From the NCBI GenBank assembly GCA_913060895.1, contig CAJXSN010000004.1, forward strand, positions 1 through 64,000: a stretch of DNA of 64,000 bases. Reading direction: 5' to 3'. Below the pieces are notes generated by a model. That model saw only the letters and a program-made list of their open reading frames with translations. It had not been told where the DNA came from and did no database searches. Position numbers and translations under genes: made by a program. This DNA is from an uncultured Sphingomonadaceae bacterium (GTDB lineage: Bacteria; Pseudomonadota; Alphaproteobacteria; Sphingomonadales; Sphingomonadaceae). This document shows, piece after piece, positions 54,321-63,648 of the stretch (position 1 is its first letter; the number at the start of each line of letters is the position of its first letter).

Positions 54321-56486
54321 CTATTCCTCCACGCCCAGCTGCGTCAGGATGAAGGCGTATTCTTCGGCCAGTTCTTCCAGCCGCGTAAACCGCCCTGATT
54401 TGCCGCCGTGGCCGGCGCCCATATTGGTTTTCAGCAGCAGGACATTGTTGTCCGTTTTCAATTCGCGCAGTTTGGCGACCCATTTGGCCGGTTCCCAATA
54501 GGTTACCCGCGGATCGTTCAGGCCCGCTGTGACCAGCATCGGAGGGTAATCCTGCGCCACCACCTGATCGTAGGGCGAATAACTCAGGATATAAGCAAAT
54601 GCCTGCTTGCTCTCAATCGGATTGCCCCATTCCGGCCATTCGCCCGGCGTCAAAGGCAATTCTTCATCCAGCATCGTGTTCAGCACATCGACGAAGGGCA
54701 CATGCGCGCCGATTGCGCCCCACAGATCGGGATCGGTGTTGACGATGGCGCCCATCAGTTCGCCGCCGGCACTGCCACCACTGGCGCTGATCCGGCCCCT
54801 GGCGGTATAGCCCTTATCCACCAGACCCTTCGCCACGTCGACGAAATCGTTGAAGGTGTTGACCCGCTCGTTCAGCTTACCCTGCAAATACCAGTTGCGG
54901 CCCAGATCATCCCCTCCGCGGATATGCGCGATAGCGAAGCGCATGCCCCGATCAAGCAGGCTGAGGCGGTTGGCAGAGAAGCCCGGCGGCACGGCATAGC
55001 CATAGGCGCCATAAGCATAGAGATGCAGCGGCGCGCCCATCGGCGTATCCTTGTGACTGACCACGCTGACGGGAACCTGGGTTCCATCACGCGCAGTGAT
55101 CGTCAGCCGCTCCGTCACATAGTCACCTTGCGCGTAACCGCTGGGGATTTCCTGGCTCTTCAGCAGTTCCAGCGCGCCCGATGCCACGTCGTAATCATAG
55201 ATCGAGTCCGGGGTGACCATGCTTTCATAAGCAAGGCGCAGCTTCGCTACGTCATATTCGGGATTATTCGACAGCCCGGCGCTGAAACTCGCTTCCGGGA
55301 AGGCAATCGGTGTGATGATCGCCGCATCCGCGTAATCGCGCAGCTGAATCTGGTCGAGGCCGTTCAGCCGGCCTTCGGTGACGTAGAACTTCTTGTAGAG
55401 TTCGTATCCGGTCAGATAAAATTCGTCCGAACCGGCAATCACCGTGGTCCATTCGCCCGGCGTAGCCAGAGGCGCGGTAGCAAGGCGGAAGTTCACATGA
55501 TCGTCGTTGGTGTGGACGTAAACCGTGTCTTCGCGGACATCGACTTCATACTCGACGCCCTTCTGGCGCGCCTTGACCAAAATCTGCTCACCCGTCGGAT
55601 TGTCGGCCCGTACCAAGCGCACTTCGCTCGTTTCATTGTCGCCAGCAGCGATGATCAGCCAGTCTTCCTGAGCTGACAGACCCGCACCCACACGAAAGCC
55701 CTCATCAGGCTCGCGGTAGATCTCTACATCCTCGGATACGTCGGTCCCGATGGTGTGCAGGCGGACATTGTCGACACGCCAGTTTTCATTCGCCTTGCCG
55801 TAAACGATCCTGGTATCGTCCGCGACCCAAGTAAGGCCCGACAGGGTTTCGGGGATTACATCGTCCAGCAATTCGCCGCTGGCAATATCCTTGATCCGCG
55901 CGGTGAAGCGTTCGGAACCGTTATCGTCATAGGAATAAGCGATATACTGCCCGTTATCGCTGACAGAGGCTGCCCCCAGACGGAAATAATCCTTACCCTC
56001 GGCCAGCTGGTTTTCATCCAGCAGCAATTGCTTATCACCGCCCTCCACCGGCTTACGGTAATGCATGCGGTATTCTTTACCCTCGGCAACTTCTGACCAG
56101 TACAGCCAGTCACCGTCCTTCTGCGGCACGCTGGAATCATCCTGCTTAATCCGGCCCTTCAATTCTTCGAAGATCGTGTCCTTCAACGCTTCATGCGGGG
56201 CCATTTGCGCCTGAAAGTAAGCGTTCTCCTTCTCCAGATGCGCAATCACATCCTCGTCGTCGATCACCGGATAGGACTGGTCTTTCATCCAGTAATACGG
56301 ATCTGAAATGGTGATCCCGTGATGGGTGTAGGAATGCTCGCGTTTCTCCGCGACCGGGGGAGTGGCGGCTTGGGTCTTGGTCACTGTTGCTGGGTCTCCT
56401 TGCGCGGATGCCGGCTGGGCGCTGAGCAGCGCGGTGGCCAGAGCGAATGCTGCTGCGCGGTTGAGGTGTTTGGCTCGGATCATCAT
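54321..56486 (-). CDS. S9 family peptidase (oligopeptidase B/prolyl oligopeptidase type), exported
   Basis: A 721-residue serine peptidase. A signal peptide (AAAFALATALLSAQPASAQ) indicates the periplasm. The beta-propeller occupies about residues 60-430, and the catalytic alpha/beta hydrolase domain the rest: nucleophile in SASGGSAGGELMG, Asp in TAGLNDPRVTYWEP and His in NMGAGHGGKSGRF. IAHIRGGDDLGRNWYLQGK is typical of oligopeptidase B. AGGA lies eight bases before the ATG at 56486. It is divergent from the aminopeptidase P gene, so the two peptidases may share a control region. Confidence 0.9.
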   Translation of the reverse strand: MMIRAKHLNRAAAFALATALLSAQPASAQGDPATVTKTQAATPPVAEKREHSYTHHGITISDPYYWMKDQSYPVIDDEDVIAHLEKENAYFQAQMAPHEALKDTIFEELKGRIKQDDSSVPQKDGDWLYWSEVAEGKEYRMHYRKPVEGGDKQLLLDENQLAEGKDYFRLGAASVSDNGQYIAYSYDDNGSERFTARIKDIASGELLDDVIPETLSGLTWVADDTRIVYGKANENWRVDNVRLHTIGTDVSEDVEIYREPDEGFRVGAGLSAQEDWLIIAAGDNETSEVRLVRADNPTGEQILVKARQKGVEYEVDVREDTVYVHTNDDHVNFRLATAPLATPGEWTTVIAGSDEFYLTGYELYKKFYVTEGRLNGLDQIQLRDYADAAIITPIAFPEASFSAGLSNNPEYDVAKLRLAYESMVTPDSIYDYDVASGALELLKSQEIPSGYAQGDYVTERLTITARDGTQVPVSVVSHKDTPMGAPLHLYAYGAYGYAVPPGFSANRLSLLDRGMRFAIAHIRGGDDLGRNWYLQGKLNERVNTFNDFVDVAKGLVDKGYTARGRISASGGSAGGELMGAIVNTDPDLWGAIGAHVPFVDVLNTMLDEELPLTPGEWPEWGNPIESKQAFAYILSYSPYDQVVAQDYPPMLVTAGLNDPRVTYWEPAKWVAKLRELKTDNNVLLLKTNMGAGHGGKSGRFTRLEELAEEYAFILTQLGVEE

Positions 56487-56596
56487 GGTGCTCGTCCTAT
56501 GAGAAAGATGGCTCGGCTTGGACAGCCTTGCCCCAACCGCGTAAAGCCCCATGTGACACGCGACAAGATGCCATTCGACAAGCAGGACCAGACATT

Positions 56597-58417
56597 ATGC
56601 TGATGCAAACCCACGAAGCCCGCCTTTCTGCCTTGCGCAAGGAATTGAAGAAGCGCGACCTGGCCGGTTTCGTAATTCCGATTTCGGATGAGCACCTGAG
56701 CGAATATGTCGGCGAGGATTCGCAGCGTCTGGCATGGCTGACCGGCTTCGGCGGCAGCGCCGGCAGCGCGGCAGTGACGGCCCATACTGCGGCGATTTTC
56801 ATCGACGGACGCTACACCGTGCAGGTCCGTGATCAGGTGGATGAAAAGCTGTTCGATTATCAATCCGTGCCTGCGACCAGCCCCGCAAAATGGCTGGCCG
56901 AAAATGTCGGCGAAGGTGACCGGATCGGCTATGACGCATGGCTTCATTCACGCGGCTGGGCCGATGCGACGGCGAAGATACTGGCGAGCAAGGGAGCAGA
57001 GCTGGTCGCAGTGGACGGCAATCCGGTCGATGCCGTGTGGCAGGATCGCCCCCAGCCTAGCGCGGCCACCGCAATGGTTCACCCCGATACCCTGTCGGGC
57101 CGCACCAGCGCAGAGAAACGCGGCGATGTGGCTGAATGGCTCAAGCAGGAAAAGCTGGATGCAGCGGTGATTTCTGCACTCGATTCCGTCGCCTGGCTGC
57201 TGAACATCCGCGGGGCCGACATTGCCCATACTCCGGTCGCACTCAGTTATGTCGTCGCCCATGCGGACGGCACGGCGGAGCTGTTTATTGCCCCCGAAAA
57301 AGTTACGCCTGAATTGCAGCAACATCTCGGCAATGCCGTAACCGTGCGCGACCGCGTGGATTTCTCGCCTGCGTTGCACGGTCTTTCGGGCAAGCGGGTG
57401 GCCGTCGATCCCGAATATGGCGTCGCTGCGATAAGCAAGGCACTGGAAGATGGAGGAGCGACGCCTGTTACCACGCGCGATCCCACCATTCTGGCCCGCG
57501 CAATCAAGAACCCGGTGGAGGCGAAGGGGCACCGCGATGCACAGGCGCGCGACGGGGCGGCGGTTTCGCGGTTCCTGTGCTGGCTGGAAGCAGAAGGCCC
57601 CTCCGGCTCGGTCGACGAACTGGCAGCAGCGGCGAAGCTGCAGGCCAGCCGCGAGGAGGACCCGGGGCTGAAGGACACATCGTTCGACAGCATCAGTGCC
57701 GCTGCGGGCCATGCCGCGCTGCCGCATTACAAGGTGGACGAGGATACGAATATCAATATCCCGCCGTCCAGCATCTACCTGGTTGATTCCGGCGGGCAAT
57801 ATACTCTGAAGGATGGTGCCGGGACGACTGATATCACACGCACTGTATGGATCGGACCGGGTGAACCGACGGCCGAAATGAAGGACCGTTTTACGCGTGT
57901 CCTGAAAGGTCATATCGCGATTGCGACCGCTACCTTCCCAGCAGGGACGAATGGCGGCCAACTGGATTCGCTGGCGCGTCATTCACTCTGGCTGGCTGGC
58001 ACCGATTATGCCCATGGCACAGGTCACGGGGTCGGCAGCTTCCTGTCCGTCCATGAGGGCCCCCAGCGCATCGCGAAAACTGCCGGTGCGCAGGGCGGCA
58101 CGCTCGAGCCGCTGCAGGCAGGCATGATCCTCTCCAACGAGCCGGGCTATTACAAAGCGGGCGAGTTCGGCATCAGGATCGAAAATCTGATACTGACCGA
58201 AGAGCGCGATATCGAGGGCGCCGACGAGGGCGTGTGGCTCGGTTTCGAAAATCTGACATGGGTACCGATCGACAGGACGCTGATTGAACCCGCCCTGCTG
58301 ACACCGCAGGAGCGTGCATGGCTGGACCAGTATCACGCCGACACACGCGCCTTGCTCGCCCCGCAGCTCAAAGGTGCGGCGCTGGAATGGCTCGAGCGGC
58401 ATACCCAGCCCCTTTAG
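56597..58417 (+). CDS. Aminopeptidase P family protein (M24B)
   Basis: A 606-residue Xaa-Pro aminopeptidase. It has two creatinase-like N-terminal domains (GFVIPISDEHLSEYVGEDSQ; WLLNIRGADIAHTPV) and a C-terminal pitta-bread domain with all metal ligands: two Asp in LVDSGGQYTLKDGAGTTDIT, His in HGTGHGVGSFLSVHEGP, Glu in LSNEPGYY and Glu in IRIENL. The three-domain length is that of cytosolic aminopeptidase P. AGGA is nine bases before the ATG at 56597. No signal peptide is visible. Confidence 0.92.
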   Translation: MLMQTHEARLSALRKELKKRDLAGFVIPISDEHLSEYVGEDSQRLAWLTGFGGSAGSAAVTAHTAAIFIDGRYTVQVRDQVDEKLFDYQSVPATSPAKWLAENVGEGDRIGYDAWLHSRGWADATAKILASKGAELVAVDGNPVDAVWQDRPQPSAATAMVHPDTLSGRTSAEKRGDVAEWLKQEKLDAAVISALDSVAWLLNIRGADIAHTPVALSYVVAHADGTAELFIAPEKVTPELQQHLGNAVTVRDRVDFSPALHGLSGKRVAVDPEYGVAAISKALEDGGATPVTTRDPTILARAIKNPVEAKGHRDAQARDGAAVSRFLCWLEAEGPSGSVDELAAAAKLQASREEDPGLKDTSFDSISAAAGHAALPHYKVDEDTNINIPPSSIYLVDSGGQYTLKDGAGTTDITRTVWIGPGEPTAEMKDRFTRVLKGHIAIATATFPAGTNGGQLDSLARHSLWLAGTDYAHGTGHGVGSFLSVHEGPQRIAKTAGAQGGTLEPLQAGMILSNEPGYYKAGEFGIRIENLILTEERDIEGADEGVWLGFENLTWVPIDRTLIEPALLTPQERAWLDQYHADTRALLAPQLKGAALEWLERHTQPL

Positions 58418-58484
58418 GGCATTTGCCAGCGGCATTGTGTTCCGGTAATGTTCTCCGATTGCGAGTCGATGGAGGAGGAATTCA

Positions 58485-58865
58485 ATGATTGGATATGTTA
58501 CGCTGGGCACGAAAGACCTTGCGAAAAACGCGAAGTTTTACGACGCTATTGCCAAGGAAATGGGTGTCGGCCGGATGATGGAGTTCGACAGCTTTATCGC
58601 TTGGGGCGAAATGGGCAGCGCGCCCGGTGTAGCGCTGACCCAGCCCTTTGATGGCGGCGAGGCGAGCGTCGGCAATGGCACTATGGTTGCGCTGCAGGCG
58701 AAAGACAGCGAGCAGGTGCAACGGATCTACGATATCGCGCTGGCACAAGGCGGAACCGATGAAGGCCCTCCCGGCCCGCGCGGAGACGACGGGTTCTACG
58801 CTGCCTATTTCCGCGATCTGGACGGGCACAAGCTCAACGCATTCTGTATGGTCGCACCTGAATAA
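58485..58865 (+). CDS. VOC (glyoxalase/dioxygenase superfamily) protein
   Basis: A 126-residue single VOC domain. MIGYVTLGTKDLAKNAKFYDAI is the first strand-helix, FIAWGEMG and VALTQPFDGG the second, and GPRGDDGFYAAYFRDLDGHKL with the terminal HKLNAFC the metal-site strand. Most such proteins are uncharacterised. A strong GGAGG-type ribosome binding site lies eight bases before the ATG. Confidence 0.88.
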   Translation: MIGYVTLGTKDLAKNAKFYDAIAKEMGVGRMMEFDSFIAWGEMGSAPGVALTQPFDGGEASVGNGTMVALQAKDSEQVQRIYDIALAQGGTDEGPPGPRGDDGFYAAYFRDLDGHKLNAFCMVAPE

Positions 58866-59198
58866 ATGTAGCTGAAATCAGGCTTGGAAGCGGATTACGG
58901 TAGGCCGGGCCAAGTATCCCTCTCCTCCGCAGCGGGCGCAATTCCGTTTGCAAACGCGGATTTCGCCACTTCAGGTGAAGGAGTGCGAGCTACGGTGTTC
59001 ATCTTTTCCCTGTGATGAATGAACGTCGCGTCGTGATACATTGCGCGACAAATTTCCCTCCCAGTGGCAAACTCCTGAGACATAAGGGTTCTAGAACGGC
59101 AAATGTGAGTTGCGAATGCGGGCCGTCCCCTTTTCCCAATCCCCCTCCCGGGTCGCCCGCTTCGCAGCTCCGTCATTTTGTTCTATTGGAGTGACCTC
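58866..59198. other. Intergenic region before the EF-hand gene
   Basis: No convincing gene is visible. A minus-strand 35-codon frame (59003-58896) starts four bases after GGGA-type purines but has no recognisable features. The gap ends in GGAG eight bases before the EF-hand ATG, its likely ribosome binding site. No clear -35/-10 pair was found. Confidence 0.4.
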
Positions 59199-59792
59199 AT
59201 GAAGAAGACTATTGCCCTTACCCTCGCTTCCGCCTCCCTTCTGGTTGGCGGTGTTGCTATCGCCCAAACCGCCGATCGCGGTGACCGTGGACCTACAACC
59301 CGTGCTCAAGCCACCGAAATGGCTGCCAGCCGTTTTGCCAAAATGGATGTAAACGGGGACGGTCAGCTGAATTCCGGCGATCGTGAAGCACGCAAGGCCG
59401 CGCGCTTCGCAAAAGCCGATACCAATGGCGACGGCGCACTCACCCAGGCCGAAATGGCCGCTGCACAGGAAGCGCGCAAAGCAACCCGTGAAGCACGCCG
59501 TGCAGAGCGCGGTGATCGTGCCGAAGGCCAGCATGCGGACAGACGCGGTCATGGAAAACGTGGCGGCAAGCATCACGGAATGCGCGGTGGAAAGCGCATG
59601 CTGCAAATGGCCGACACCAACAATGATGGTGCTATCAGCCAAGCCGAATTTCAGGCCGCCGCCCTGGCCCGGTTCGACAAGGCTGATGCCAATGCCGACG
59701 GCACCGTAACGGCAGAAGAGCACAAGGCCGCCCGAGAAGCGCACCGCGCCGAACGTCAGGCAAACCGCCAGAGCGGGCGTCGGGGCTCGTAA
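59199..59792 (+). CDS. Exported four-EF-hand protein with a basic His/Gly/Arg linker
   Basis: A 197-residue protein with a signal peptide (MKKTIALTLASASLLVGGVAIAQ). Four EF-hand-like calcium loops are visible: DVNGDGQLNSGD, DTNGDGALTQAE, DTNNDGAISQAE and DANADGTVTAEE. Between the second and third lies a long basic segment rich in Arg, His and Gly (RGHGKRGGKHHGMRGGKR). It probably binds Ca2+ in the periplasm, and the linker may bind other metals or anions. GGAG is eight bases before the ATG. A response regulator gene follows after 19 bases, so it leads a three-gene unit. Confidence 0.88.
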   Translation: MKKTIALTLASASLLVGGVAIAQTADRGDRGPTTRAQATEMAASRFAKMDVNGDGQLNSGDREARKAARFAKADTNGDGALTQAEMAAAQEARKATREARRAERGDRAEGQHADRRGHGKRGGKHHGMRGGKRMLQMADTNNDGAISQAEFQAAALARFDKADANADGTVTAEEHKAAREAHRAERQANRQSGRRGS

Positions 59793-59811
59793 GACACGAA
59801 AGGCGGCGCGC

Positions 59812-60582
59812 GTGAATCTCCCCTCTTCCCCCACGTCGCCCGCCGACACGCAGGACACAGCAATTGCCCACGTCCTGCTGGTCGATGACGAACCGACCCT
59901 GCGCGAACCCCTGGCCGAGTATCTTACCGGTCAGGGGTTTCGTGTGTCCGAAGCCCAGAGCGCAGCGGCTGCGCGCACATTGCTGTTGGCAGAGCATCCC
60001 GACATCGCTCTGGTCGATATCATGATGCCGGGCGAGGATGGCCTGTCTTTGACCCGCCATCTGATCGAAGCACAGGACATGCCCGTCATCCTGTTGACGG
60101 CGAAGGGCGAGGCGACAGACCGGATCGTCGGGCTGGAAATTGGTGCCGACGATTACGTGACCAAGCCGTTCGAGCCGCGCGAACTGGTGGCCCGCATCCG
60201 CTCCGTCCTGCGCCGTGCGGGCCGGGCTGCTCCCTCGCCAGGTGAAGACCTTTTGTATGAATTCGAGGGCTGGCACCTCGATCCTGTCAAACACCGTCTG
60301 ACCGATCCTGCGGGTGCCGTAATAGCCATTTCTACCGCCGAGTTCAGGATGCTCACTGCATTTCTCGACCATCCGCGCAGCGTAATGAGCCGCGACCGGT
60401 TACTCGACATGGTTCAGGGCCGAGAGGCACAGTTGTTCGACCGGGCGGTGGACAATCAGGTCAGCCGCCTGAGACGCAAGATCGAGGAAGACAGCCGCGA
60501 TCCGCAATTGATCCAGACCGTGCGGGGTGGCGGCTACCGCTTTACCCCCGATGTGACGCGCGTGGCAGCGAAAGCGGGTTGA
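59812..60582 (+). CDS. OmpR-family response regulator
   Basis: A 256-residue DNA-binding regulator. The receiver domain has VLLVDDEP, the phospho-Asp in LVDIMMPGEDG, and TKPFEPRELVARIRSVLRR with the conserved Lys; the winged-helix output domain has STAEFRMLTAFLDHPRSVMSR, VDNQVSRLRRKIEED and TVRGGGYRF. The start is GTG at 59812, 19 bases after the EF-hand gene. Its stop is six bases before the ATG of its kinase. Confidence 0.92.
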   Translation: MNLPSSPTSPADTQDTAIAHVLLVDDEPTLREPLAEYLTGQGFRVSEAQSAAAARTLLLAEHPDIALVDIMMPGEDGLSLTRHLIEAQDMPVILLTAKGEATDRIVGLEIGADDYVTKPFEPRELVARIRSVLRRAGRAAPSPGEDLLYEFEGWHLDPVKHRLTDPAGAVIAISTAEFRMLTAFLDHPRSVMSRDRLLDMVQGREAQLFDRAVDNQVSRLRRKIEEDSRDPQLIQTVRGGGYRFTPDVTRVAAKAG

Positions 60583-60587
60583 GCGCC

Positions 60588-61985
60588 ATGCGGTTGTGGC
60601 CTTCCAGCCTGCGCGGGCAAACCCTGCTTGCCGTGGCGCTAGCACTGATCGTTACGCAGGCGTTTTCTGCCGTACTGCTTTACCGTGCCGGCGAAGCAAG
60701 ACGCATTGCCGATACACTGAACCGCGCGGCCATCAGCCTGTTGCTGGAAAGCGACCAGATAGCGCAACCGCTCGGTGCCATAGAGGAGCGGCGCTCTAAC
60801 CGCAGGCAGCAGGGCCGCCGCGGCGGCTCCCGCAGGGCATGGGTAACAGCAGAATTCCGCCCCCTGCCCAACGAACAGGCCGAGATTGATCTAGCTCGGG
60901 ACCTGACAGTGATCCTTCGCCAGCAAGGGGTCGAACCAGGCCAGATTATCGTCCTCAAACGAACTGCCGGGGATGACCCTGCCCTGTCGGCTCTCGCCGC
61001 CAGCGGTGCGCGCTTTGCACGGCGTCCCGGCTGGGAGCAGGAACGGTTCTTGCTGGCGGCGGTGAAGGCGGCAGACAGCGATAGCTGGCGCGTGACCCGT
61101 GTACCTTTGCCCCAGCGCGAACAGGCTCAATTGCCTGCATTGCTGGTCCAGACCAGCCTGCTGTTTCTGGTGCTGATGGGCGTCCTGTTTCTGCTATTGC
61201 GGCGCATCACCCGCCCGCTCGCCCAATTGACCAGCCGGACGCAGCAATTCGCCGCCACGCAGGAAGCAGGCGGACCGCTGGAAGCCGAAGGCCCTGACGA
61301 TATCTGCCGTCTGATTGGCGCGTATAATGCGATGGAAGCCCGCATAGTTGCCCTGCTGGACGAAAAGGACGTAATGCTGGGCGCAATCGGACACGATCTG
61401 AAAACCCCGCTGTCGGCGCTGCGCGTGCGGATCGAAGCCGTGGAAGATGAAGGCCAGCGCGGGAAAATGGCGACAGGGATCGAGGATATTACCCGCTCTC
61501 TCGACGATATCCTGTCGCTCGCCCGGATTGGTCGCACTCCCGATGCACCCGAACAGGCCCAGCTTGTAGCCCTTGCCGAATCCGTGGTGGAGGAGTTCGA
61601 GGATATGGGACAGGATGTCACCTTTGTTTCGGGCCAGAAAATCACAGCTCCGGTGCATGTCACATGGCTGCGCCGAGCGTTGCGCAATCTGGTATCCAAC
61701 GCCGTGCGCTATGGCGGCGCGGCGCGGGTTTTCCTGCTAAAAGAGAGCGGCACGATCATCCTGCGGGTGGACGATAATGGGCCGGGCATCGCGGCTGACA
61801 AGATGGGTGATATGCTGGAGCCGTTCCGCCGGGGCGAGACAAGCCGGAACCGGGCAACGGGAGGTGCTGGCCTTGGCCTGACCATTGCCCGTGCCATTGC
61901 CCAGCAACATGGGGGATCCCTGATCCTTTCAAACCGCGCAGAAGGTGGCCTGAGGGCTGAGCTGCGCCTGCCGTCCACCGAGTGA
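60588..61985 (+). CDS. Sensor histidine kinase (EnvZ/CpxA type)
   Basis: A 465-residue kinase with an N-terminal membrane segment (TLLAVALALIVTQAFSAVLLY), a periplasmic domain of about 150 residues, a second segment (LLFLVLMGVLFLLL), a HAMP-like linker, the dimerisation helix IGHDLKTPLSALRVRIEAV with the phospho-His, and the ATPase domain (NLVSNAVRYGG, DNGPGIAADK, RATGGAGLGLTIARAIAQQH). The periplasmic domain includes an unusually basic stretch (SNRRQQGRRGGSRR), similar in style to the EF-hand protein's linker. ATG 60588 is chosen over a TTG at 60579 that overlaps the regulator stop. Confidence 0.92.
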   Translation: MRLWPSSLRGQTLLAVALALIVTQAFSAVLLYRAGEARRIADTLNRAAISLLLESDQIAQPLGAIEERRSNRRQQGRRGGSRRAWVTAEFRPLPNEQAEIDLARDLTVILRQQGVEPGQIIVLKRTAGDDPALSALAASGARFARRPGWEQERFLLAAVKAADSDSWRVTRVPLPQREQAQLPALLVQTSLLFLVLMGVLFLLLRRITRPLAQLTSRTQQFAATQEAGGPLEAEGPDDICRLIGAYNAMEARIVALLDEKDVMLGAIGHDLKTPLSALRVRIEAVEDEGQRGKMATGIEDITRSLDDILSLARIGRTPDAPEQAQLVALAESVVEEFEDMGQDVTFVSGQKITAPVHVTWLRRALRNLVSNAVRYGGAARVFLLKESGTIILRVDDNGPGIAADKMGDMLEPFRRGETSRNRATGGAGLGLTIARAIAQQHGGSLILSNRAEGGLRAELRLPSTE

Positions 61986-62026
61986 CCGCGCGCCCGATAT
62001 GCTTGCTCGCAGCAGCCAGCAACCGC

Positions 62027-63601
62027 TTAGCGCATCAACCCGCCGATCAGATTGCGGACAAACCGCCCGGCCGTCGCCCCACCCAATGCCGTTGCAACAG
62101 TGCCGGCTGCCGATGTCGCTGCACTGCGGGTGGGATTGGCGCGGCTTTTACGGCCCATGATCTTTGCCGCAAGGATCGTGGCAGCTGAACTTGCGGCAGC
62201 GCCTGCTGCGGCCTTTCCTGCTTTCTCCCACAAGGATTTGGTTTTGCGAGGGCGCTTTGCGACTTCTTCCTTGCCCTTTTCCTCTACTTCCCTGGCGGTG
62301 GCGGCGGCATCGACAACCTTTGCCGCCAGCACCTCCTCGGCGCTTTCGCGGTCGACTGCCTCGTCATATTTGCCGTCGACCGGGCTGATCGACTGGATAA
62401 TTGCGCGCTCTTTTTTGCTCACCGGCCCCAAGCGGCTGCGTGGGGGCTTCACCAAAGTCCGCTGGACCACCGACGGGGCGCCATCTTCCATCAGGGTAGA
62501 TACCAGCGCCTCGCCCACTTTCAGCTCGGTAATCGCTTCCTCGACATCGAGATCGTCGTTGATCCGGAATGTCTCCGCTGCTGCCTTGATCGCGCGTTGA
62601 TCGCGCGGGGTAAAGGCGCGCAGGGCGTGCTGGACGCGGTTGCCAAGCTGGCCGGCGATTTCTTCCGGAATATCGATCGGGTTCTGGGTGACGAAGAACA
62701 CGCCCACGCCCTTGGAGCGGATCAGACGAACCACCTGCTCGATTGTGTCTTCCAGCGCTTTAGGCGCGTCATCGAACAGCAAATGCGCCTCGTCGAAGAA
62801 AAAGACCAGTTTCGGTTTTTCCGGATCACCCACTTCAGGCAGCGTTTCGAACAGTTCGGACAGCAGCCAGAGCAGAAAAGTCGCATACAGCTTCGGACTG
62901 CGCATCAATTTATCGGCGGCGAGCACGTTGATATAGCCGCGCCCCTTATCGTCGACCTGCAGAAAATCGTCGATCTCCAGCGCCGGCTCACCAAAGAACA
63001 GATCGGCTCCCTGGCTTTCGAAACTCAGCAACTGCCGCTGGATCGCGCCCACACTCTGCTTGCTGACATTGCCGTATTTGCCCGACAGTTCTTTTGCATT
63101 TTCCGACGCATAGGCGAGCATGGATTGCAGGTCGCCAAAGTCGAGCAACAGCAAACCGTTATCATCCGCATGGCGGAAGATAATTTGCAGCACGCCTTCC
63201 TGCGTATCGTTCAGGTCGAGCAACCGCGCGAGCAGCAGGGGGCCCATTTCCGACACCGTGGTGCGAATCGGGTGGCCTTGTTCACCATACAGATCCCAGA
63301 AAATCGCCGGATTGTCGGAATAGGCATAGTCATCCATGCCCAATTCCGCCGCTCGGCCCTCCAGCGTTTCCGCGTGTTTGAAGGCGGGCGATCCGGACAT
63401 GGATACGCCTGACAGATCACCTTTCACATCGGCGACGAACACCGGCACACCATGCGCGGAAAAGCTCTCGGCCATACCTTGCAAGGTAACAGTTTTGCCG
63501 GTGCCGGTGGCGCCTGCAATCAGACCGTGGCGATTGGCGCGGGAAAGATCGAGCGATTGGCGCTCACCCTTGGCGCTCAACCCGATAAAAATATCACCCA
63601 T
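62027..63601 (-). CDS. HerA-like (DUF853/YjgR) ATPase
   Basis: A 524-residue ATPase of the DUF853 family, related to HerA DNA-pumping ATPases. Walker A is GATGTGKTV near residue 30, Walker B is [19 protein letters not shown], and [30 protein letters not shown] is the family signature. The C-terminal about 90 residues are Lys/Ala-rich ([20 protein letters not shown]) with a Gly/Ala-rich end. Activity in these proteins is poorly known. It stands alone and is divergent from pabB. Confidence 0.9.
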   Translation of the reverse strand: MGDIFIGLSAKGERQSLDLSRANRHGLIAGATGTGKTVTLQGMAESFSAHGVPVFVADVKGDLSGVSMSGSPAFKHAETLEGRAAELGMDDYAYSDNPAIFWDLYGEQGHPIRTTVSEMGPLLLARLLDLNDTQEGVLQIIFRHADDNGLLLLDFGDLQSMLAYASENAKELSGKYGNVSKQSVGAIQRQLLSFESQGADLFFGEPALEIDDFLQVDDKGRGYINVLAADKLMRSPKLYATFLLWLLSELFETLPEVGDPEKPKLVFFFDEAHLLFDDAPKALEDTIEQVVRLIRSKGVGVFFVTQNPIDIPEEIAGQLGNRVQHALRAFTPRDQRAIKAAAETFRINDDLDVEEAITELKVGEALVSTLMEDGAPSVVQRTLVKPPRSRLGPVSKKERAIIQSISPVDGKYDEAVDRESAEEVLAAKVVDAAATAREVEEKGKEEVAKRPRKTKSLWEKAGKAAAGAAASSAATILAAKIMGRKSRANPTRSAATSAAGTVATALGGATAGRFVRNLIGGLMR

Positions 63602-63648
63602 AGTGTTTCCCGTGCCCCGTTACTGTTTTCTTTTGCGCGGGCCGCTCT

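Noticed and set aside
58896-59003. 35-codon minus-strand ORF before the EF-hand gene
   Set aside because: Only weak purines upstream, no hydrophobic or domain features, and no operon context.
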